From positions 24,063 to 88,062 of the forward strand of contig NZ_AXAZ01000030.1 in NCBI RefSeq assembly GCF_000473065.1: a DNA stretch of 64,000 bases, written 5' to 3'. Made by a program: the position numbers and the translations under genes. The notes beneath the pieces were generated by a model. It worked only from the letters and a program-made list of their open reading frames with translations. It ran no database searches and had not been told where the DNA came from. The stretch's first letter is position 1; every line of letters begins with the position of its first letter. Shown here piece after piece: positions 7,150 to 16,820 of the stretch. This stretch comes from Bradyrhizobium sp. WSM1743 (GTDB taxonomy: Bacteria > Pseudomonadota > Alphaproteobacteria > Rhizobiales > Xanthobacteraceae).

Positions 7150-9192
7150 TCAGGCGGCGAATTCCGGAGTGATCGATGGGCTGTCGGCGATGACGCGGCT
7201 CGCCGCCGCCGGCTGCCCGTCGAGCCATTGCAGCACGGCCTCGAGCGGCTGCGGCCGCTGATAGAGGAACCCCTGCCCGAGCCTCACGCCCATCTCACGC
7301 ATGGCCTCGGCCTGCTCGGCGCGCTCGATGCCTTCGGCAATCAGGGTCAGTCCCAGCGTGCCGGCGAGCGATGCAATGACGCCGACGATCGCCTTGTCTT
7401 CCGCGCTGTCGGGAATCTCGCTGATGAAGGCTTTGTCGATCTTGACCTTGTCCAGCGGGAAGCGCCTGAGATGAGCGAGCGAAGAGTAGCCCGTGCCGAA
7501 ATCGTCGAGCGCGATCGTAGCACCCAAGCGCCGCAGGCGATGCAGCGTTTCTGAGGCACTGGCGATGTTGTTGATCAGCGATCCCTCGGTGATCTCGAGC
7601 TCGAGCATCGATGCCGCGACACCGAAGCGCGCGCAGGTCGCGCGCAGCTCGGCTGCGAGCGAATGGTCGGCGAGCTCGGATGGCGGCAGATTGATCGCGA
7701 TCCTGATATCCGACCTCCCGGCGGCGGCCAGACGTTGCAGCGCGCGGCATGCATCGGTCAGCACGTAGCGGGTGAGCCGCGCATTGTTGCCGCTGCGCTC
7801 GATCAGCGGCAGGAATTCGGCCGGGCCGATCAAGCCATGATCGGGATGGCGCCAGCGGATCAGCGCTTCCAGGCCGACGACCTCGTGGCTTTCGAGATCG
7901 ACCTGGCTCTGGTACCAGACTTCGAACTGCCCTTCGGCGAAGCCGGTGGGAATGGCGAGCTCGAGATCCCTGCGGCGGCGATAGTCGCGCTGCAGCGCTT
8001 CGTCCAGCACGGCGACCGTGCCGGGCGCCTTGCTCTTGGCATGATAGAGCGCGATGTCGGCGAGCGTCGGCAGATGCGACAGCTCCGGATCGTCGGCACG
8101 GCGCACGGCAAGACCGATGCTGGCGCGCGGCACCACCTGCTTGTCGTGAAGCCGGATCGGTTCGGAAATGACGTCGAGCACCTGCTGTGCGAATGCCTGC
8201 GCCGCCTGTTCGTGGCTCACCTCGGGACGAATGACGACGAACTCGTCGCCGCCGAGCCGGGCAACCCAGTCCTCGGCTTCGACCGCGCGACGAAGACGTT
8301 GCGAAATCTGAACCAGGAACTCGTCGCCGGCCTCATGACCGAAGGTGTCATTGATGCCCTTGAAGTCGTCGAGATCGATGAAGCAGAACGCGACCAGCGT
8401 ATCCGGCGAGCCCCCGTCCCGGCTTGCCACGACGAGCCGCTCGGTCAGGGAGCGGCGGTTCGGCAGCCCGGTGAGCGGATCGTGCGTCGCCATGTGCCCG
8501 AGCCGGTCCAGCGCCCTTGACGTCGTGTGCTGCATGGCGTTGAAGGCGCGCGCGAGCTGACCGAATTCGTTCGAGGACGTGACGTCCGCCGGATAGGCGC
8601 GGCCGTCCTGCTTGCTGCGCTGGATCGCCGACATCATGGCCGCCAGCGGCCTGCCGATGAAGATGTTGGCGGAGATCCGCATGGCGATCAGGGTCGCAAA
8701 CGTCGCGAGCAAACCGACGACCAGCAGCAGCACCAGGCGGCTGCCTGCATCCGCGTACAGCGTCGTACGGGAATAGGCGATGGCGATGCGGCCGGCCTGA
8801 ACGGCCATGTTGCCGTTGCTGTAGTGGATCGGCCGCGAGACCTCCGCCACCGACTGGCCTTCGGACCGCGCGACCACGCGGGCAATGGCGGCACCGGTAT
8901 CGTCATAGACGGCCGCCGCCGCGATGGTCTCGTCGTGCATGATCTCGTTGAGCACGCCCGTGACCTGGTCGTAGCGCATCTTCCAGAGCGGCTCGGCGAT
9001 CAGCTCGGCCCGGCTCTCGGCGACGCGGGCCATGCGGGCGTCGAGCTGCCTGACCTGCGACCAAAAGCTCGATGCCTCGACGCCGGCGGAGGCGAGCAGT
9101 TGCACCAAGAGCAGAACGGGCACGGTGGCCCAGATCATCGCGTGGACGACCGAGCGCAAGCGCGATGGCTGGTTGCAGTCCGGATCGGTCAT
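7150..9192 (-). CDS. Membrane-bound GGDEF-EAL cyclic-di-GMP enzyme
   Basis: A 680-aa protein: TM helix (about 15-36), periplasmic sensor of about 110 residues, second TM (about 152-172), HAMP-like linker, GGDEF domain with intact LGGDEF (about 313-318), then EAL domain with LEALIRW (EAL at about 442-444) and DDFGTGYSSL. Both catalytic signatures are intact, so it could make or degrade c-di-GMP. The inhibitory I-site position reads ExxD instead of RxxD, so product inhibition may be lost. It lies 18 nt downstream of a periplasmic binding protein gene on the same strand, which suggests that protein as its sensory partner, as in Vibrio NspS-MbaA. Confidence 0.92.
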   Translation of the reverse strand: MTDPDCNQPSRLRSVVHAMIWATVPVLLLVQLLASAGVEASSFWSQVRQLDARMARVAESRAELIAEPLWKMRYDQVTGVLNEIMHDETIAAAAVYDDTGAAIARVVARSEGQSVAEVSRPIHYSNGNMAVQAGRIAIAYSRTTLYADAGSRLVLLLVVGLLATFATLIAMRISANIFIGRPLAAMMSAIQRSKQDGRAYPADVTSSNEFGQLARAFNAMQHTTSRALDRLGHMATHDPLTGLPNRRSLTERLVVASRDGGSPDTLVAFCFIDLDDFKGINDTFGHEAGDEFLVQISQRLRRAVEAEDWVARLGGDEFVVIRPEVSHEQAAQAFAQQVLDVISEPIRLHDKQVVPRASIGLAVRRADDPELSHLPTLADIALYHAKSKAPGTVAVLDEALQRDYRRRRDLELAIPTGFAEGQFEVWYQSQVDLESHEVVGLEALIRWRHPDHGLIGPAEFLPLIERSGNNARLTRYVLTDACRALQRLAAAGRSDIRIAINLPPSELADHSLAAELRATCARFGVAASMLELEITEGSLINNIASASETLHRLRRLGATIALDDFGTGYSSLAHLRRFPLDKVKIDKAFISEIPDSAEDKAIVGVIASLAGTLGLTLIAEGIERAEQAEAMREMGVRLGQGFLYQRPQPLEAVLQWLDGQPAAASRVIADSPSITPEFAA

Positions 9193-9210
9193 CGCCTCAT
9201 CCTTTGCGCA

Positions 9211-10359
9211 TCAGTCCGCGACGCCTTCGGGAAGCGGCAGCGACGAGATGAGCGCATCGAGGGAGAAGTCATAGTGGCCGCAGCGCCCGGCCTTTGCCCG
9301 GAACCGCGTGAAGTCGATCCGGTCGAACGCCCGCGTCCTGATGAGGTCGCCGACCGAAGCGAGATTGTCGCGCGTGATCGCCGACGTCTTGACCTCGACG
9401 CGGGGCGAAACGGCTGCGAAATCGCAGCCATCGGCATAATCGCGCAGGAGCACAATCGACCAGCCGCCGAGCAGGAAATGCCCGCCGTCGGTCAGGAGCA
9501 GACGCCCCGTCCTGATCTCGCGCAGCGCGTCCTCTGACCAGTTGAGACCCACCACCTGGATGTTCCGACCGGGCACAAGGCCGGCAGCGATCACCGCGCG
9601 CAGCGCGCCGAGCGCCATAGGATCGTTTCCGGCCCAGATGCCGGCAGGCCGGATCTCCTTGCGAGCAGCCCAGCCCAGGTAGTTCGCCGTGACCCGCTCG
9701 GCCTCCGACTGCGTCCAGTTGGCGAACAGCAGCCGGTCCACCACGACATCAGGCGCGGCATCCACGGCGAGCTTGAGACCGGCGTTACGGGCGATCGAGG
9801 CGGGCGTGATCTCGTCGCCGCCGATGCCGAGAATGTGGATCTTGCCGTCGGGGCTCTGCCATTTCTCGGCACGCGCCGCCGCGATCAGCGCATTGGCCAT
9901 CCGCGCGCCTGCGGTCTGAAGATCGGTCGTGATGTCGCCAAGCCAGCTCGTGAGCTTCTGACGCGGCGGTCCAAGACGCGCCACATCCTGGCCGATCAGC
10001 GTGTTCGAGAGCAGCAGCGTCTTGACGCCCGCAGCCTCGGCCGCCTCCAGGATCGGGACGGCGGCGGACTCCTCGTTCGACAGGATGAGGAAATCGGGCT
10101 TTTCGGGACGTGCCACCACGCCGAAGCCGAGCTCCTGCATGGTGCGGTAATTCCGCTCGCTGGTCAGCACCTCGACGCGCGCGTCGAGCTTGCGGCCGGC
10201 GGCCTGCATGGTCTGCGCGACCATGTCCCAATAGACCTCGCCGGTCTTGCCGGGATTGACGAAGACGATGTCGAGGGGCTTGGCAAGACTACGGCCGGCG
10301 GACGCGAAAACGCCGCAGGCCATGCCCGCAGCGAGCAGTACTCGCAGGAATCTCGTCAT
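9211..10359 (-). CDS. Periplasmic sugar-type (type I) substrate-binding protein
   Basis: A 382-aa secreted binding protein: signal peptide (hydrophobic LRVLLAAGMACGVFASAG), then PLDIVFVNPGKTGEVYWDMV and a two-lobe periplasmic-binding-protein fold like ribose-binding and LuxP proteins (segments GIWAGNDPMALGALRAV and VVGLNWSEDALREI). No ABC permease or ATPase lies next to it; the following gene is the GGDEF-EAL receptor. The ATG at 10359 directly precedes the signal peptide; an upstream in-frame start at 10413 is less likely. It probably senses rather than transports, but a remote transporter cannot be ruled out. Confidence 0.85.
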   Translation of the reverse strand: MTRFLRVLLAAGMACGVFASAGRSLAKPLDIVFVNPGKTGEVYWDMVAQTMQAAGRKLDARVEVLTSERNYRTMQELGFGVVARPEKPDFLILSNEESAAVPILEAAEAAGVKTLLLSNTLIGQDVARLGPPRQKLTSWLGDITTDLQTAGARMANALIAAARAEKWQSPDGKIHILGIGGDEITPASIARNAGLKLAVDAAPDVVVDRLLFANWTQSEAERVTANYLGWAARKEIRPAGIWAGNDPMALGALRAVIAAGLVPGRNIQVVGLNWSEDALREIRTGRLLLTDGGHFLLGGWSIVLLRDYADGCDFAAVSPRVEVKTSAITRDNLASVGDLIRTRAFDRIDFTRFRAKAGRCGHYDFSLDALISSLPLPEGVAD

Positions 10360-10554
10360 TTCTCTTCGCCGCCCCCCAATTGGTTCCGAGGTTGGACCCG
10401 CGTCCGCTAACATTTGGCAAAATCCAAGCGGGCACCGCAGCGCAGAGCTAATGAAAGGTATATCTACCGTTCCGAATTGAGATCATTGAAGCACGGCGAT
10501 CGACCCGCCATTCCGTGCTATCAGCAAATCTGAAACTCCCGACTCGCTGTCCCC

Positions 10555-12000
10555 ATGGCCAAATCCACCCTCTCCTTCGTCTGCCAGAACTGCGGCGCGG
10601 CCTATAACCGCTGGCAGGGCAAATGCGAGTCCTGCGGCGAGTGGAATACGCTCGCGGAAGAAGACACCAGCGGCAGCGTGCCGGTCTCGATCCGCTCCAA
10701 GCGCAAGGGGCGGACGTTCGCGCTGGAGAGCCTCGCCGGCAAGAGCCCGGATGCGCCGCGCCTGTCCTCGGGGATGACCGAGCTTGACCGCGTCACCGGT
10801 GGCGGCTTCGTTCGCGGCTCGGTGCTGCTGGTCGGCGGCGATCCCGGCATCGGCAAGTCGACGCTGCTGACGCAGGCGACCAGCCTGCTGGCGCGCACCG
10901 GCCACCGCGTCGTCTACATCTCCGGAGAAGAGGCGGTCGCCCAGGTGCGGCTGCGCGCCGAGCGGCTCGGCCTGTCGGACGCGCCGGTGCAGCTCGCCGC
11001 CGAGACCTCGGTCGAGGACATCGTCTCGACGCTGTCGGAGGGCGCGGTGCCCCGCCTGATCGTGATCGACTCGATCCAGACCATGTGGACCGACACGGTG
11101 GAATCCGCGCCCGGCACGGTGACCCAGGTGCGCGCTTCGGCGCAGGCGCTGATCCGCTTCGCCAAGAAGACGGGAGCGGCCATCATCCTGGTCGGCCACG
11201 TCACCAAGGACGGCCAGATCGCCGGTCCCCGCGTGGTCGAGCACATGGTCGACGCCGTGATGTCATTCGAAGGCGAAGGCTCACAACAATTCCGCATCCT
11301 GCGCGCCGTGAAGAACCGTTTCGGCCCGACCGACGAGATCGGCGTATTCGAGATGACGGGCCTGGGCCTGCGCGAGGTCACCAACCCCTCCGAATTGTTC
11401 CTGTCCGAGCGCGATCTCGGCACGCCCGGCACCGCAGTCTTTGCGGGCATCGAGGGCACGAGGCCCGTTCTGGTCGAATTGCAAGCGCTGGTGGCCCCGA
11501 CCTCGCTCGGCACCCCGCGCCGGGCCGTGGTCGGCTGGGATCCGAGCCGGCTCTCGATGGTGCTGGCGGTGCTGGAGGCCCATTGCGGGGTCAAGCTGTC
11601 CGGCCATGACGTCTATCTGAACGTTGCGGGCGGCCTGCGCATCAACGAGCCGGCGGCGGATCTCGCCGCTGCCGCGGCGCTGGTGTCATCCCTGGTTAAT
11701 GCGCAGTTACCGACCGATGCCGTCTATTTCGGCGAGATCTCGCTCTCCGGCGTGGTGCGCCCGGTGGCGCAGACCCCGGCCCGGCTGAAGGAAGCGGCAA
11801 AACTGGGCTTTCAGCGCGCCGTGCTGCCCGAATCGGCACGGGGCGAGACCGGCGGCGATGCCGGATTGTCGCTGAATGCGGTCAACAGCCTGACGACCTT
11901 GGTGGCCGAGATCGCCGCCCGCGGCTCCCGCCGGGGCGAATCGAACCCACCGGCAGAGAAAAATGCCACACCGGCAAGATTCCGCCGTGGAGAGGGCTAG
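10555..12000 (+). CDS. radA: DNA repair protein RadA
   Basis: A 481-aa protein in the usual RadA order: N-terminal C4 zinc finger (CQNCGAAYNRWQGKCESCG, residues about 10-28), RecA-like ATPase with Walker A GGDPGIGKST, the RadA-specific KNRFG motif (KNRFGPTDEIG), and a C-terminal Lon-protease-like domain. RadA drives branch migration in recombinational repair. A short Arg/Pro-rich tail extends past the core. It is divergent from the binding-protein gene and followed by cvpA and purF. Confidence 0.96.
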   Translation: MAKSTLSFVCQNCGAAYNRWQGKCESCGEWNTLAEEDTSGSVPVSIRSKRKGRTFALESLAGKSPDAPRLSSGMTELDRVTGGGFVRGSVLLVGGDPGIGKSTLLTQATSLLARTGHRVVYISGEEAVAQVRLRAERLGLSDAPVQLAAETSVEDIVSTLSEGAVPRLIVIDSIQTMWTDTVESAPGTVTQVRASAQALIRFAKKTGAAIILVGHVTKDGQIAGPRVVEHMVDAVMSFEGEGSQQFRILRAVKNRFGPTDEIGVFEMTGLGLREVTNPSELFLSERDLGTPGTAVFAGIEGTRPVLVELQALVAPTSLGTPRRAVVGWDPSRLSMVLAVLEAHCGVKLSGHDVYLNVAGGLRINEPAADLAAAAALVSSLVNAQLPTDAVYFGEISLSGVVRPVAQTPARLKEAAKLGFQRAVLPESARGETGGDAGLSLNAVNSLTTLVAEIAARGSRRGESNPPAEKNATPARFRRGEG

Positions 12001-12167
12001 GCGGAGGTGACGCCGGAGGCCCTCGCCGCTATACAGCCGTCACAAAAGCAGCATGGGATTGCGTGGTTGCGGCCTTGCCGGGAACGCCGTCTGCCCTTCT
12101 TTTAGGGCAGCGGCCAAACACCGATTCGCTGAGCGCCTTTGAGAGTACGAGCGGACCAGACCAGCCG

Positions 12168-12797
12168 ATGCCAGTAACCATCCTCGACCTGATCCTGCTC
12201 GGTGTGATGCTGATCTCGGGCCTGCTCGCCATGGTCCGCGGCTTCATGCGGGAAATCCTGTCGATTGCGGCCTGGGGCGCGGCGGCAATCGTGACGCTGT
12301 ACTCGTTCTCGAAGCTGCTGCCGACCGCAAAGACCTATTTCAACAACGACACGGTGGCGAGCGTGGTCGTGGTCGCCGGCGTGTTCGTGGGCACGCTGAT
12401 CGTGGTCTCCGTGATCACGGTCCGGATCTCCGACATGATCCTGGATTCGCGCATCGGCGCGCTGGACCGCACCCTCGGCTTCCTGTTTGGCCTCGCTCGC
12501 GGGCTTTTGATCGTCGTGGTCGCCTTCCTGTTCTTCACCTGGCTGGTGCCGGACAAGCAGCGCCCGGACTGGGTCACGGGGGCGAAATCCCGTGTCGTGC
12601 TCCAGGGAACCGGGGATTGGCTGATGGCCCTCTTGCCCGACGACCCCGAGAACACCATCTTGAAGAGATTCAAGAAAAACAAACCAGATGATGATCAAGC
12701 TGAATCCGAGCAGCAGCCTTCGGGCAGTGGCGACGGATACAGCAAATCTGCTCGTGACGGCATGAAAAAGCTGATCGAGAAACCTGCGGCGCGTTGA
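12168..12797 (+). CDS. cvpA: CvpA family membrane protein
   Basis: A 209-aa inner-membrane protein with four hydrophobic helices in the first 140 residues (ILDLILLGVMLISGLLAMV; ILSIAAWGAAAIVTLYSF and others) and a polar, Gln/Ser-rich C-terminal tail. CvpA is required for colicin V production in E. coli and precedes purF there, as it does here (28 nt gap). The ATG at 12168 begins at the first helix; an in-frame start at 12063 has no supporting signals. Confidence 0.88.
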   Translation: MPVTILDLILLGVMLISGLLAMVRGFMREILSIAAWGAAAIVTLYSFSKLLPTAKTYFNNDTVASVVVVAGVFVGTLIVVSVITVRISDMILDSRIGALDRTLGFLFGLARGLLIVVVAFLFFTWLVPDKQRPDWVTGAKSRVVLQGTGDWLMALLPDDPENTILKRFKKNKPDDDQAESEQQPSGSGDGYSKSARDGMKKLIEKPAAR

Positions 12798-12825
12798 TAG
12801 AGCCCTAAAGAGAGGCGCGGACGAG

Positions 12826-14349
12826 ATGCGACACCCTGACCAGGACGCCCAACTTGATCTCGATCCAAATGCCGGCAAGGGGCCGGCCGCGCTGGAGCTT
12901 CAGGACGATCTGGAAGGCGATACGCTGCGCGAGGAATGCGGCGTCTTCGGCATCTACGGTCACCCTGATGCGGCCGCCATCACCGCGCTCGGCCTTCACG
13001 CCCTCCAGCACCGCGGCCAGGAGGCCGCCGGCATCGTCTCCTACGACGGCAGCCGCTTCCACTCGGAACGCCGCCTCGGCCTCGTCGGCGACACCTTCTC
13101 CCGCCGCGAGGTGATCGACCGCCTGCCCGGCAATATGGCCGTCGGCCATGTCCGCTATTCCACCACCGGCGCCACCATCCTGCGCAACGTGCAGCCGCTG
13201 TTCGCCGAGCTCAATGCCGGCGGTCTTGCGGTCGCCCATAACGGCAACCTCACCAACGGCCTGACGCTGCGCCGCGAGCTGGTGCGCCACGGCGCCATGA
13301 TGCAGTCGACCACCGACACCGAGGTGATCCTGCATCTCGTCGCGCGCTCCAAGCGTGCCCGCTTCATCGAGCGCTATATCGACGCGCTGCGCGAGATCGA
13401 GGGCGCCTATGCGCTGGTCTCGCTGACCAACAAGAAGCTGGTCGGCGCGCGCGATCCACGCGGCATCCGCCCCCTGGTTCTCGGCGAGCTCGACGGCTGC
13501 CCGATCCTGACCTCGGAGACCTGCGCACTCGACATCATCGGCGCGCGCTTCATCCGCGACATCGAGCCGGGTGAAGTCATCGTGTTCGACGAGAACGGCC
13601 AGGACATCCACAAGCCGTTCCCGCCGATGGCGCCGCGTCCCTGCATCTTCGAATATATCTATTTCGCCCGTCCGGATTCCATCGTGCACGGCCGCTCGGT
13701 CTACGAGGTCCGCAAGGCATTCGGCGCGCAGCTCGCCCGCGAGAGCCACGTGCCGATCGATGTCGTCGTGCCGGTGCCGGATTCCGGCGTGCCCGCCGCG
13801 GTCGGCTACAGCCAGTATTCCGGCGTGCCGTTCGAGCTCGGCATCATCCGCAACCATTATGTCGGCCGCACCTTCATCCAGCCGACGCAGGCGATCCGCG
13901 AATCCGGCGTGCGCATGAAGCACTCGGCCAACCGCGCCGCGATCGAGGGCAAGCGCATCATCCTGATCGACGACTCCTTGGTGCGCGGCACCACCTCGAA
14001 GAAGATCGTGCGCATGATGCGCGATGCGGGCGCCAAGGAAGTGCACTTCCGCCTCGCCTCGCCCCCCATCCTCTATCCCGATTATTACGGCATCGACCTG
14101 CCCGATCGCGGCGGCCTCCTGGCGGCGACGCATTCGCTGGAGGAGATGCGCGAGATCATCGGCGCCGACTCGCTCGCCTTCCTGTCGATCGACGGCATGT
14201 ACCGCGCCATGGGCGAGCCCGGCCGCGACCCCGCCAATCCGAAGTTCTCGGATCATTGTTTTACCGGCGCCTACCCGACCCACCTCACCGACCAGACTCA
14301 GACCGAGCCGCAGCCGCGGCAGCTGTCACTGCTGGCGGAGGCGAGCTGA
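12826..14349 (+). CDS. purF: Amidophosphoribosyltransferase PurF
   Basis: A 507-aa enzyme that transfers the glutamine amide to PRPP, the first committed step of purine synthesis. An N-terminal propeptide precedes the nucleophile in LREECGVFGIYG (Cys38), which becomes the new N-terminus after processing. The glutaminase Ntn domain is followed by the phosphoribosyltransferase domain with PRPP loop IILIDDSLVRGTTSKK (about residues 382-397). The Cys-rich C-terminal Fe-S ligands of the Bacillus type are not all obvious. Confidence 0.96.
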   Translation: MRHPDQDAQLDLDPNAGKGPAALELQDDLEGDTLREECGVFGIYGHPDAAAITALGLHALQHRGQEAAGIVSYDGSRFHSERRLGLVGDTFSRREVIDRLPGNMAVGHVRYSTTGATILRNVQPLFAELNAGGLAVAHNGNLTNGLTLRRELVRHGAMMQSTTDTEVILHLVARSKRARFIERYIDALREIEGAYALVSLTNKKLVGARDPRGIRPLVLGELDGCPILTSETCALDIIGARFIRDIEPGEVIVFDENGQDIHKPFPPMAPRPCIFEYIYFARPDSIVHGRSVYEVRKAFGAQLARESHVPIDVVVPVPDSGVPAAVGYSQYSGVPFELGIIRNHYVGRTFIQPTQAIRESGVRMKHSANRAAIEGKRIILIDDSLVRGTTSKKIVRMMRDAGAKEVHFRLASPPILYPDYYGIDLPDRGGLLAATHSLEEMREIIGADSLAFLSIDGMYRAMGEPGRDPANPKFSDHCFTGAYPTHLTDQTQTEPQPRQLSLLAEAS

Positions 14350-14361
14350 CGGCTCGGCTGT

Positions 14362-14457
14362 CGTTCCGGGGCGCGCAAAGCGCGAACCCGGAATCTCGAC
14401 GTCGTCTTGTAAGCTCTGGATTCCGGGTTCGATGCTTCGCATCGCCCCGGAATGACG
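14362..14457. repeat. REP-type intergenic palindrome
   Basis: An imperfect palindrome. TCGTTCCGGGGCG at the left end is matched by CGCCCCGGAATGACG at the right, with inner arms CCCGGAAT and ATTCCGGG. It fills the gap between purF and the SDR gene. This is a common rhizobial intergenic element. Confidence 0.7.
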
Positions 14458-14503
14458 CTGTGTGGGGGCTTGTCCCGGCCGTCCACGGCTGTAAAACCCC
14501 GCC

Positions 14504-15244
14504 ATGACAAAGCCTCTCGCCAATCGCATCGCTCTCGTCACCGGCGCCTCGCGCGGCATCGGCTATGCCACCGCCATCGCGCTTGCCAAGGCGGGCGCGC
14601 ATATCGTTGCGGTGGCGCGGACGCAGGGCGGGCTGGAAGAGCTCGACGACGAGATCCGCAAAGATGGCGGCAGCGCCACCCTGGTGCCGCTCAACCTCAC
14701 CGATTCCGACGGCATCGCGCGGCTCGGCGCCGGCCTGCACGGGCGCTATGGCAAGCTCGACATCCTCGTCGGCAATGCCGGCGTGCTCGGCCCCTCCTCG
14801 CCGATCGGCCATATCGAGCTGAAGACCTTCAACGACGTGATGGCGGTGAACGTCTCCGCGAACTTCCAGCTGATCCGCTGCATGGAGCCGCTGCTCAAGC
14901 AGTCCGATGCCGGACGCGCCGTGTTCATCACCTCGGGCGCCGCCAACAAGGCCACAGCTTACGTCAGCCCTTATGCCGCCTCCAAAGCTGCGCTGGAAAC
15001 ATTGGCTCGCGCCTGGGCGCAGGAGACTGCAAACACGAACCTACGCGTCAATCTGTTCAACCCCGGCCCGGTCCGCACCCGCATGCGCGCGACTCTCATG
15101 CCCGGCGAGGATCCGGAAACGCTCGACACGCCCGAGCAGGTCGCCGAATTCATCGTGCCGATGTGCGCGCCCGACTGGAGCGAGACCGGCAAGTTCTACG
15201 ACTACAAGACCCGCACCTTGATGAGCTTTCGCGCGCCGGCCTGA
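14504..15244 (+). CDS. SDR family NAD(P)-dependent oxidoreductase
   Basis: A 246-aa classical short-chain dehydrogenase. It has the TGASRGIG cofactor loop (about residues 14-21), NAG motif (VGNAGVLG), catalytic Ser in FITSGAAN and the YAASKAA motif with catalytic Tyr and Lys. Late NPGPVRTRMRA is also typical. The substrate cannot be told from sequence. It stands alone between two palindrome-containing gaps. Confidence 0.88.
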   Translation: MTKPLANRIALVTGASRGIGYATAIALAKAGAHIVAVARTQGGLEELDDEIRKDGGSATLVPLNLTDSDGIARLGAGLHGRYGKLDILVGNAGVLGPSSPIGHIELKTFNDVMAVNVSANFQLIRCMEPLLKQSDAGRAVFITSGAANKATAYVSPYAASKAALETLARAWAQETANTNLRVNLFNPGPVRTRMRATLMPGEDPETLDTPEQVAEFIVPMCAPDWSETGKFYDYKTRTLMSFRAPA

Positions 15245-15478
15245 TGCCTTCCCGATTGACTGCCTGCGCAATTGGTACCAAGCCGTCGGTAGCATTCGAC
15301 GCGCTGAAATAGCGTCTCAACGCATTTTTCTCAAAAGTTAACCGGCGGATGACGCCAAGACGCAGTCTCATCCGGCTTTAGGCGCATTGCCGCAAACCGC
15401 GGGACACGGTAGAGCCATCGACAGGAACAAGGCTCCGCAAGAGAGCTGTCCGCATATTTGACAATGGAGGAAACTTTC

Positions 15479-16705
15479 ATGACGACAACGTTCGCACGCC
15501 GCTCCGCGGCCCTTCTGGCCTGCGCCGCCTTCGGTATTGCAACATCTGCCTACGCGCAGGACAAGACCGTCAAGATCGGCGTGCTCAACGACATGTCGAG
15601 TCTCTATGCCGACATCGGCGGTCCGAACTCGGTCGCGGCGGTGAAGATGGCGGTCGAGGATTCCGGCCTGAAGGCCAAGGGCTGGACCATTGAGGTCCTC
15701 TCCGGCGATCACCAGAACAAGCCCGATATCGGCGTCAACATCGCCCGGCAATGGATCGATGCCGACAAGGTCGACGCCATCGCCGACACGCCAAGCTCCG
15801 GCGTTGCGCTCGCGGTGAGCAACCTCGTCAAGGAAAAGAACTCGGTGCTGCTCAATTCGGGTGCGGCCACCGCCGACCTCACCGGCAAGGCCTGCACGCC
15901 CAACACCGTCTCCTTCACCTACGACACCTACATGCTCGCCAACGGCACCGGCAAGGCGCTGACCAAGGCGGGCGGCGATAGCTGGTTCTTCCTCACCGCG
16001 GATTACGCGTTCGGCCATGCGCTGGAGCGTGACACCAGCGCCGTCGTCACGGCCACCGGCGGCAAGGTGCTCGGCGGCGTCAAGCACCCGCTGAACACGG
16101 CGGACTTCTCCTCCTTCCTGCTCCAGGCGCAGTCCTCCAAGGCCAAGATCATCGGCCTTGCCAATGCGGGCGGCGACACCACTAACGCGATCAAGCAGGC
16201 CGCCGAGTTCGGCATCGTCTCTGGCGGTCAGAAGCTCGCCGCGCTGCTGCTGTTCATCAACGACGTGCATTCGCTCGGCCTGAAGACCGCGCAGGGCCTG
16301 ACCTTCACCGAATCCTTCTATTGGGATCTCAACGACCAGACCCGCGAATGGTCGAAGCGCTTCCAGAAAGTCTCGCCCAAGGGCTCGATGCCCTCGATGA
16401 CGGTCGCGGGCCTCTATGCCGAGATCCTGCATTACCTGAAGGCGATGGAGGCGCTCGGCGGCAATCCGCATGACGGCGCCAAGGTCGTCGCCAAGATGAA
16501 GGAGCTGCCGACGGACGATCCGCTGTTCGGCAAAGGCCCGCTGCGCGAGGACGGACGCCGCCTGATTCCGGCCTATCTGTTCGAGGTGAAGAAGCCCGAA
16601 GAGTCGAAGGGACCGTGGGACTATTATAAGCTGGTCGCCACCATTGCGCCGGAAGATGCGGCCAAGCCGCTCAAGGACAGCGACTGCCCGCTGGTGAAGA
16701 AGTGA
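15479..16705 (+). CDS. Orphan LivK-type periplasmic substrate-binding protein
   Basis: A 408-aa type I periplasmic binding protein. Its signal peptide ends near AYAQD, with cleavage likely after AYA. A GGAGG (15466-15470) lies 8 nt before the ATG at 15479. The mature sequence closely resembles the LivK of the liv cluster at 29984-31204 in this window; they share runs such as HQNKPDIG, ARQWID, YDTYMLAN, DYAFGHALERD and KHPLNTADFSSFLLQAQ. No permease or ATPase is adjacent, so it may feed the liv transporter 12 kb away or another one. Confidence 0.9.
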   Translation: MTTTFARRSAALLACAAFGIATSAYAQDKTVKIGVLNDMSSLYADIGGPNSVAAVKMAVEDSGLKAKGWTIEVLSGDHQNKPDIGVNIARQWIDADKVDAIADTPSSGVALAVSNLVKEKNSVLLNSGAATADLTGKACTPNTVSFTYDTYMLANGTGKALTKAGGDSWFFLTADYAFGHALERDTSAVVTATGGKVLGGVKHPLNTADFSSFLLQAQSSKAKIIGLANAGGDTTNAIKQAAEFGIVSGGQKLAALLLFINDVHSLGLKTAQGLTFTESFYWDLNDQTREWSKRFQKVSPKGSMPSMTVAGLYAEILHYLKAMEALGGNPHDGAKVVAKMKELPTDDPLFGKGPLREDGRRLIPAYLFEVKKPEESKGPWDYYKLVATIAPEDAAKPLKDSDCPLVKK

Positions 16706-16730
16706 CCGCGTAGCGGGCATCACGGGATGG

Positions 16731-16820
16731 TGCGCTCGGGACCGCGAAGCGCGGCCCGGAGCACCAGACCCGGGACCTCGAGATTCCGGGTCTGGTGCTA
16801 GCGCACCAGCCCGGAACGAC
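16731..16820. repeat. Intergenic palindrome between convergent genes
   Basis: Arms GCACCAGACCCGGG and CCGGGTCTGGTGC surround a short centre within 16758-16800, with GGTGCGCTCGGG and its counterpart outside. It sits between convergent genes and probably serves as a shared terminator or REP element. No clear T-run. Confidence 0.6.

Noticed and set aside
15458..15463. TTGACA as a -35 box of the orphan LivK gene
   Set aside because: It is only 15 nt before the start codon and would leave no room for a -10 or leader.
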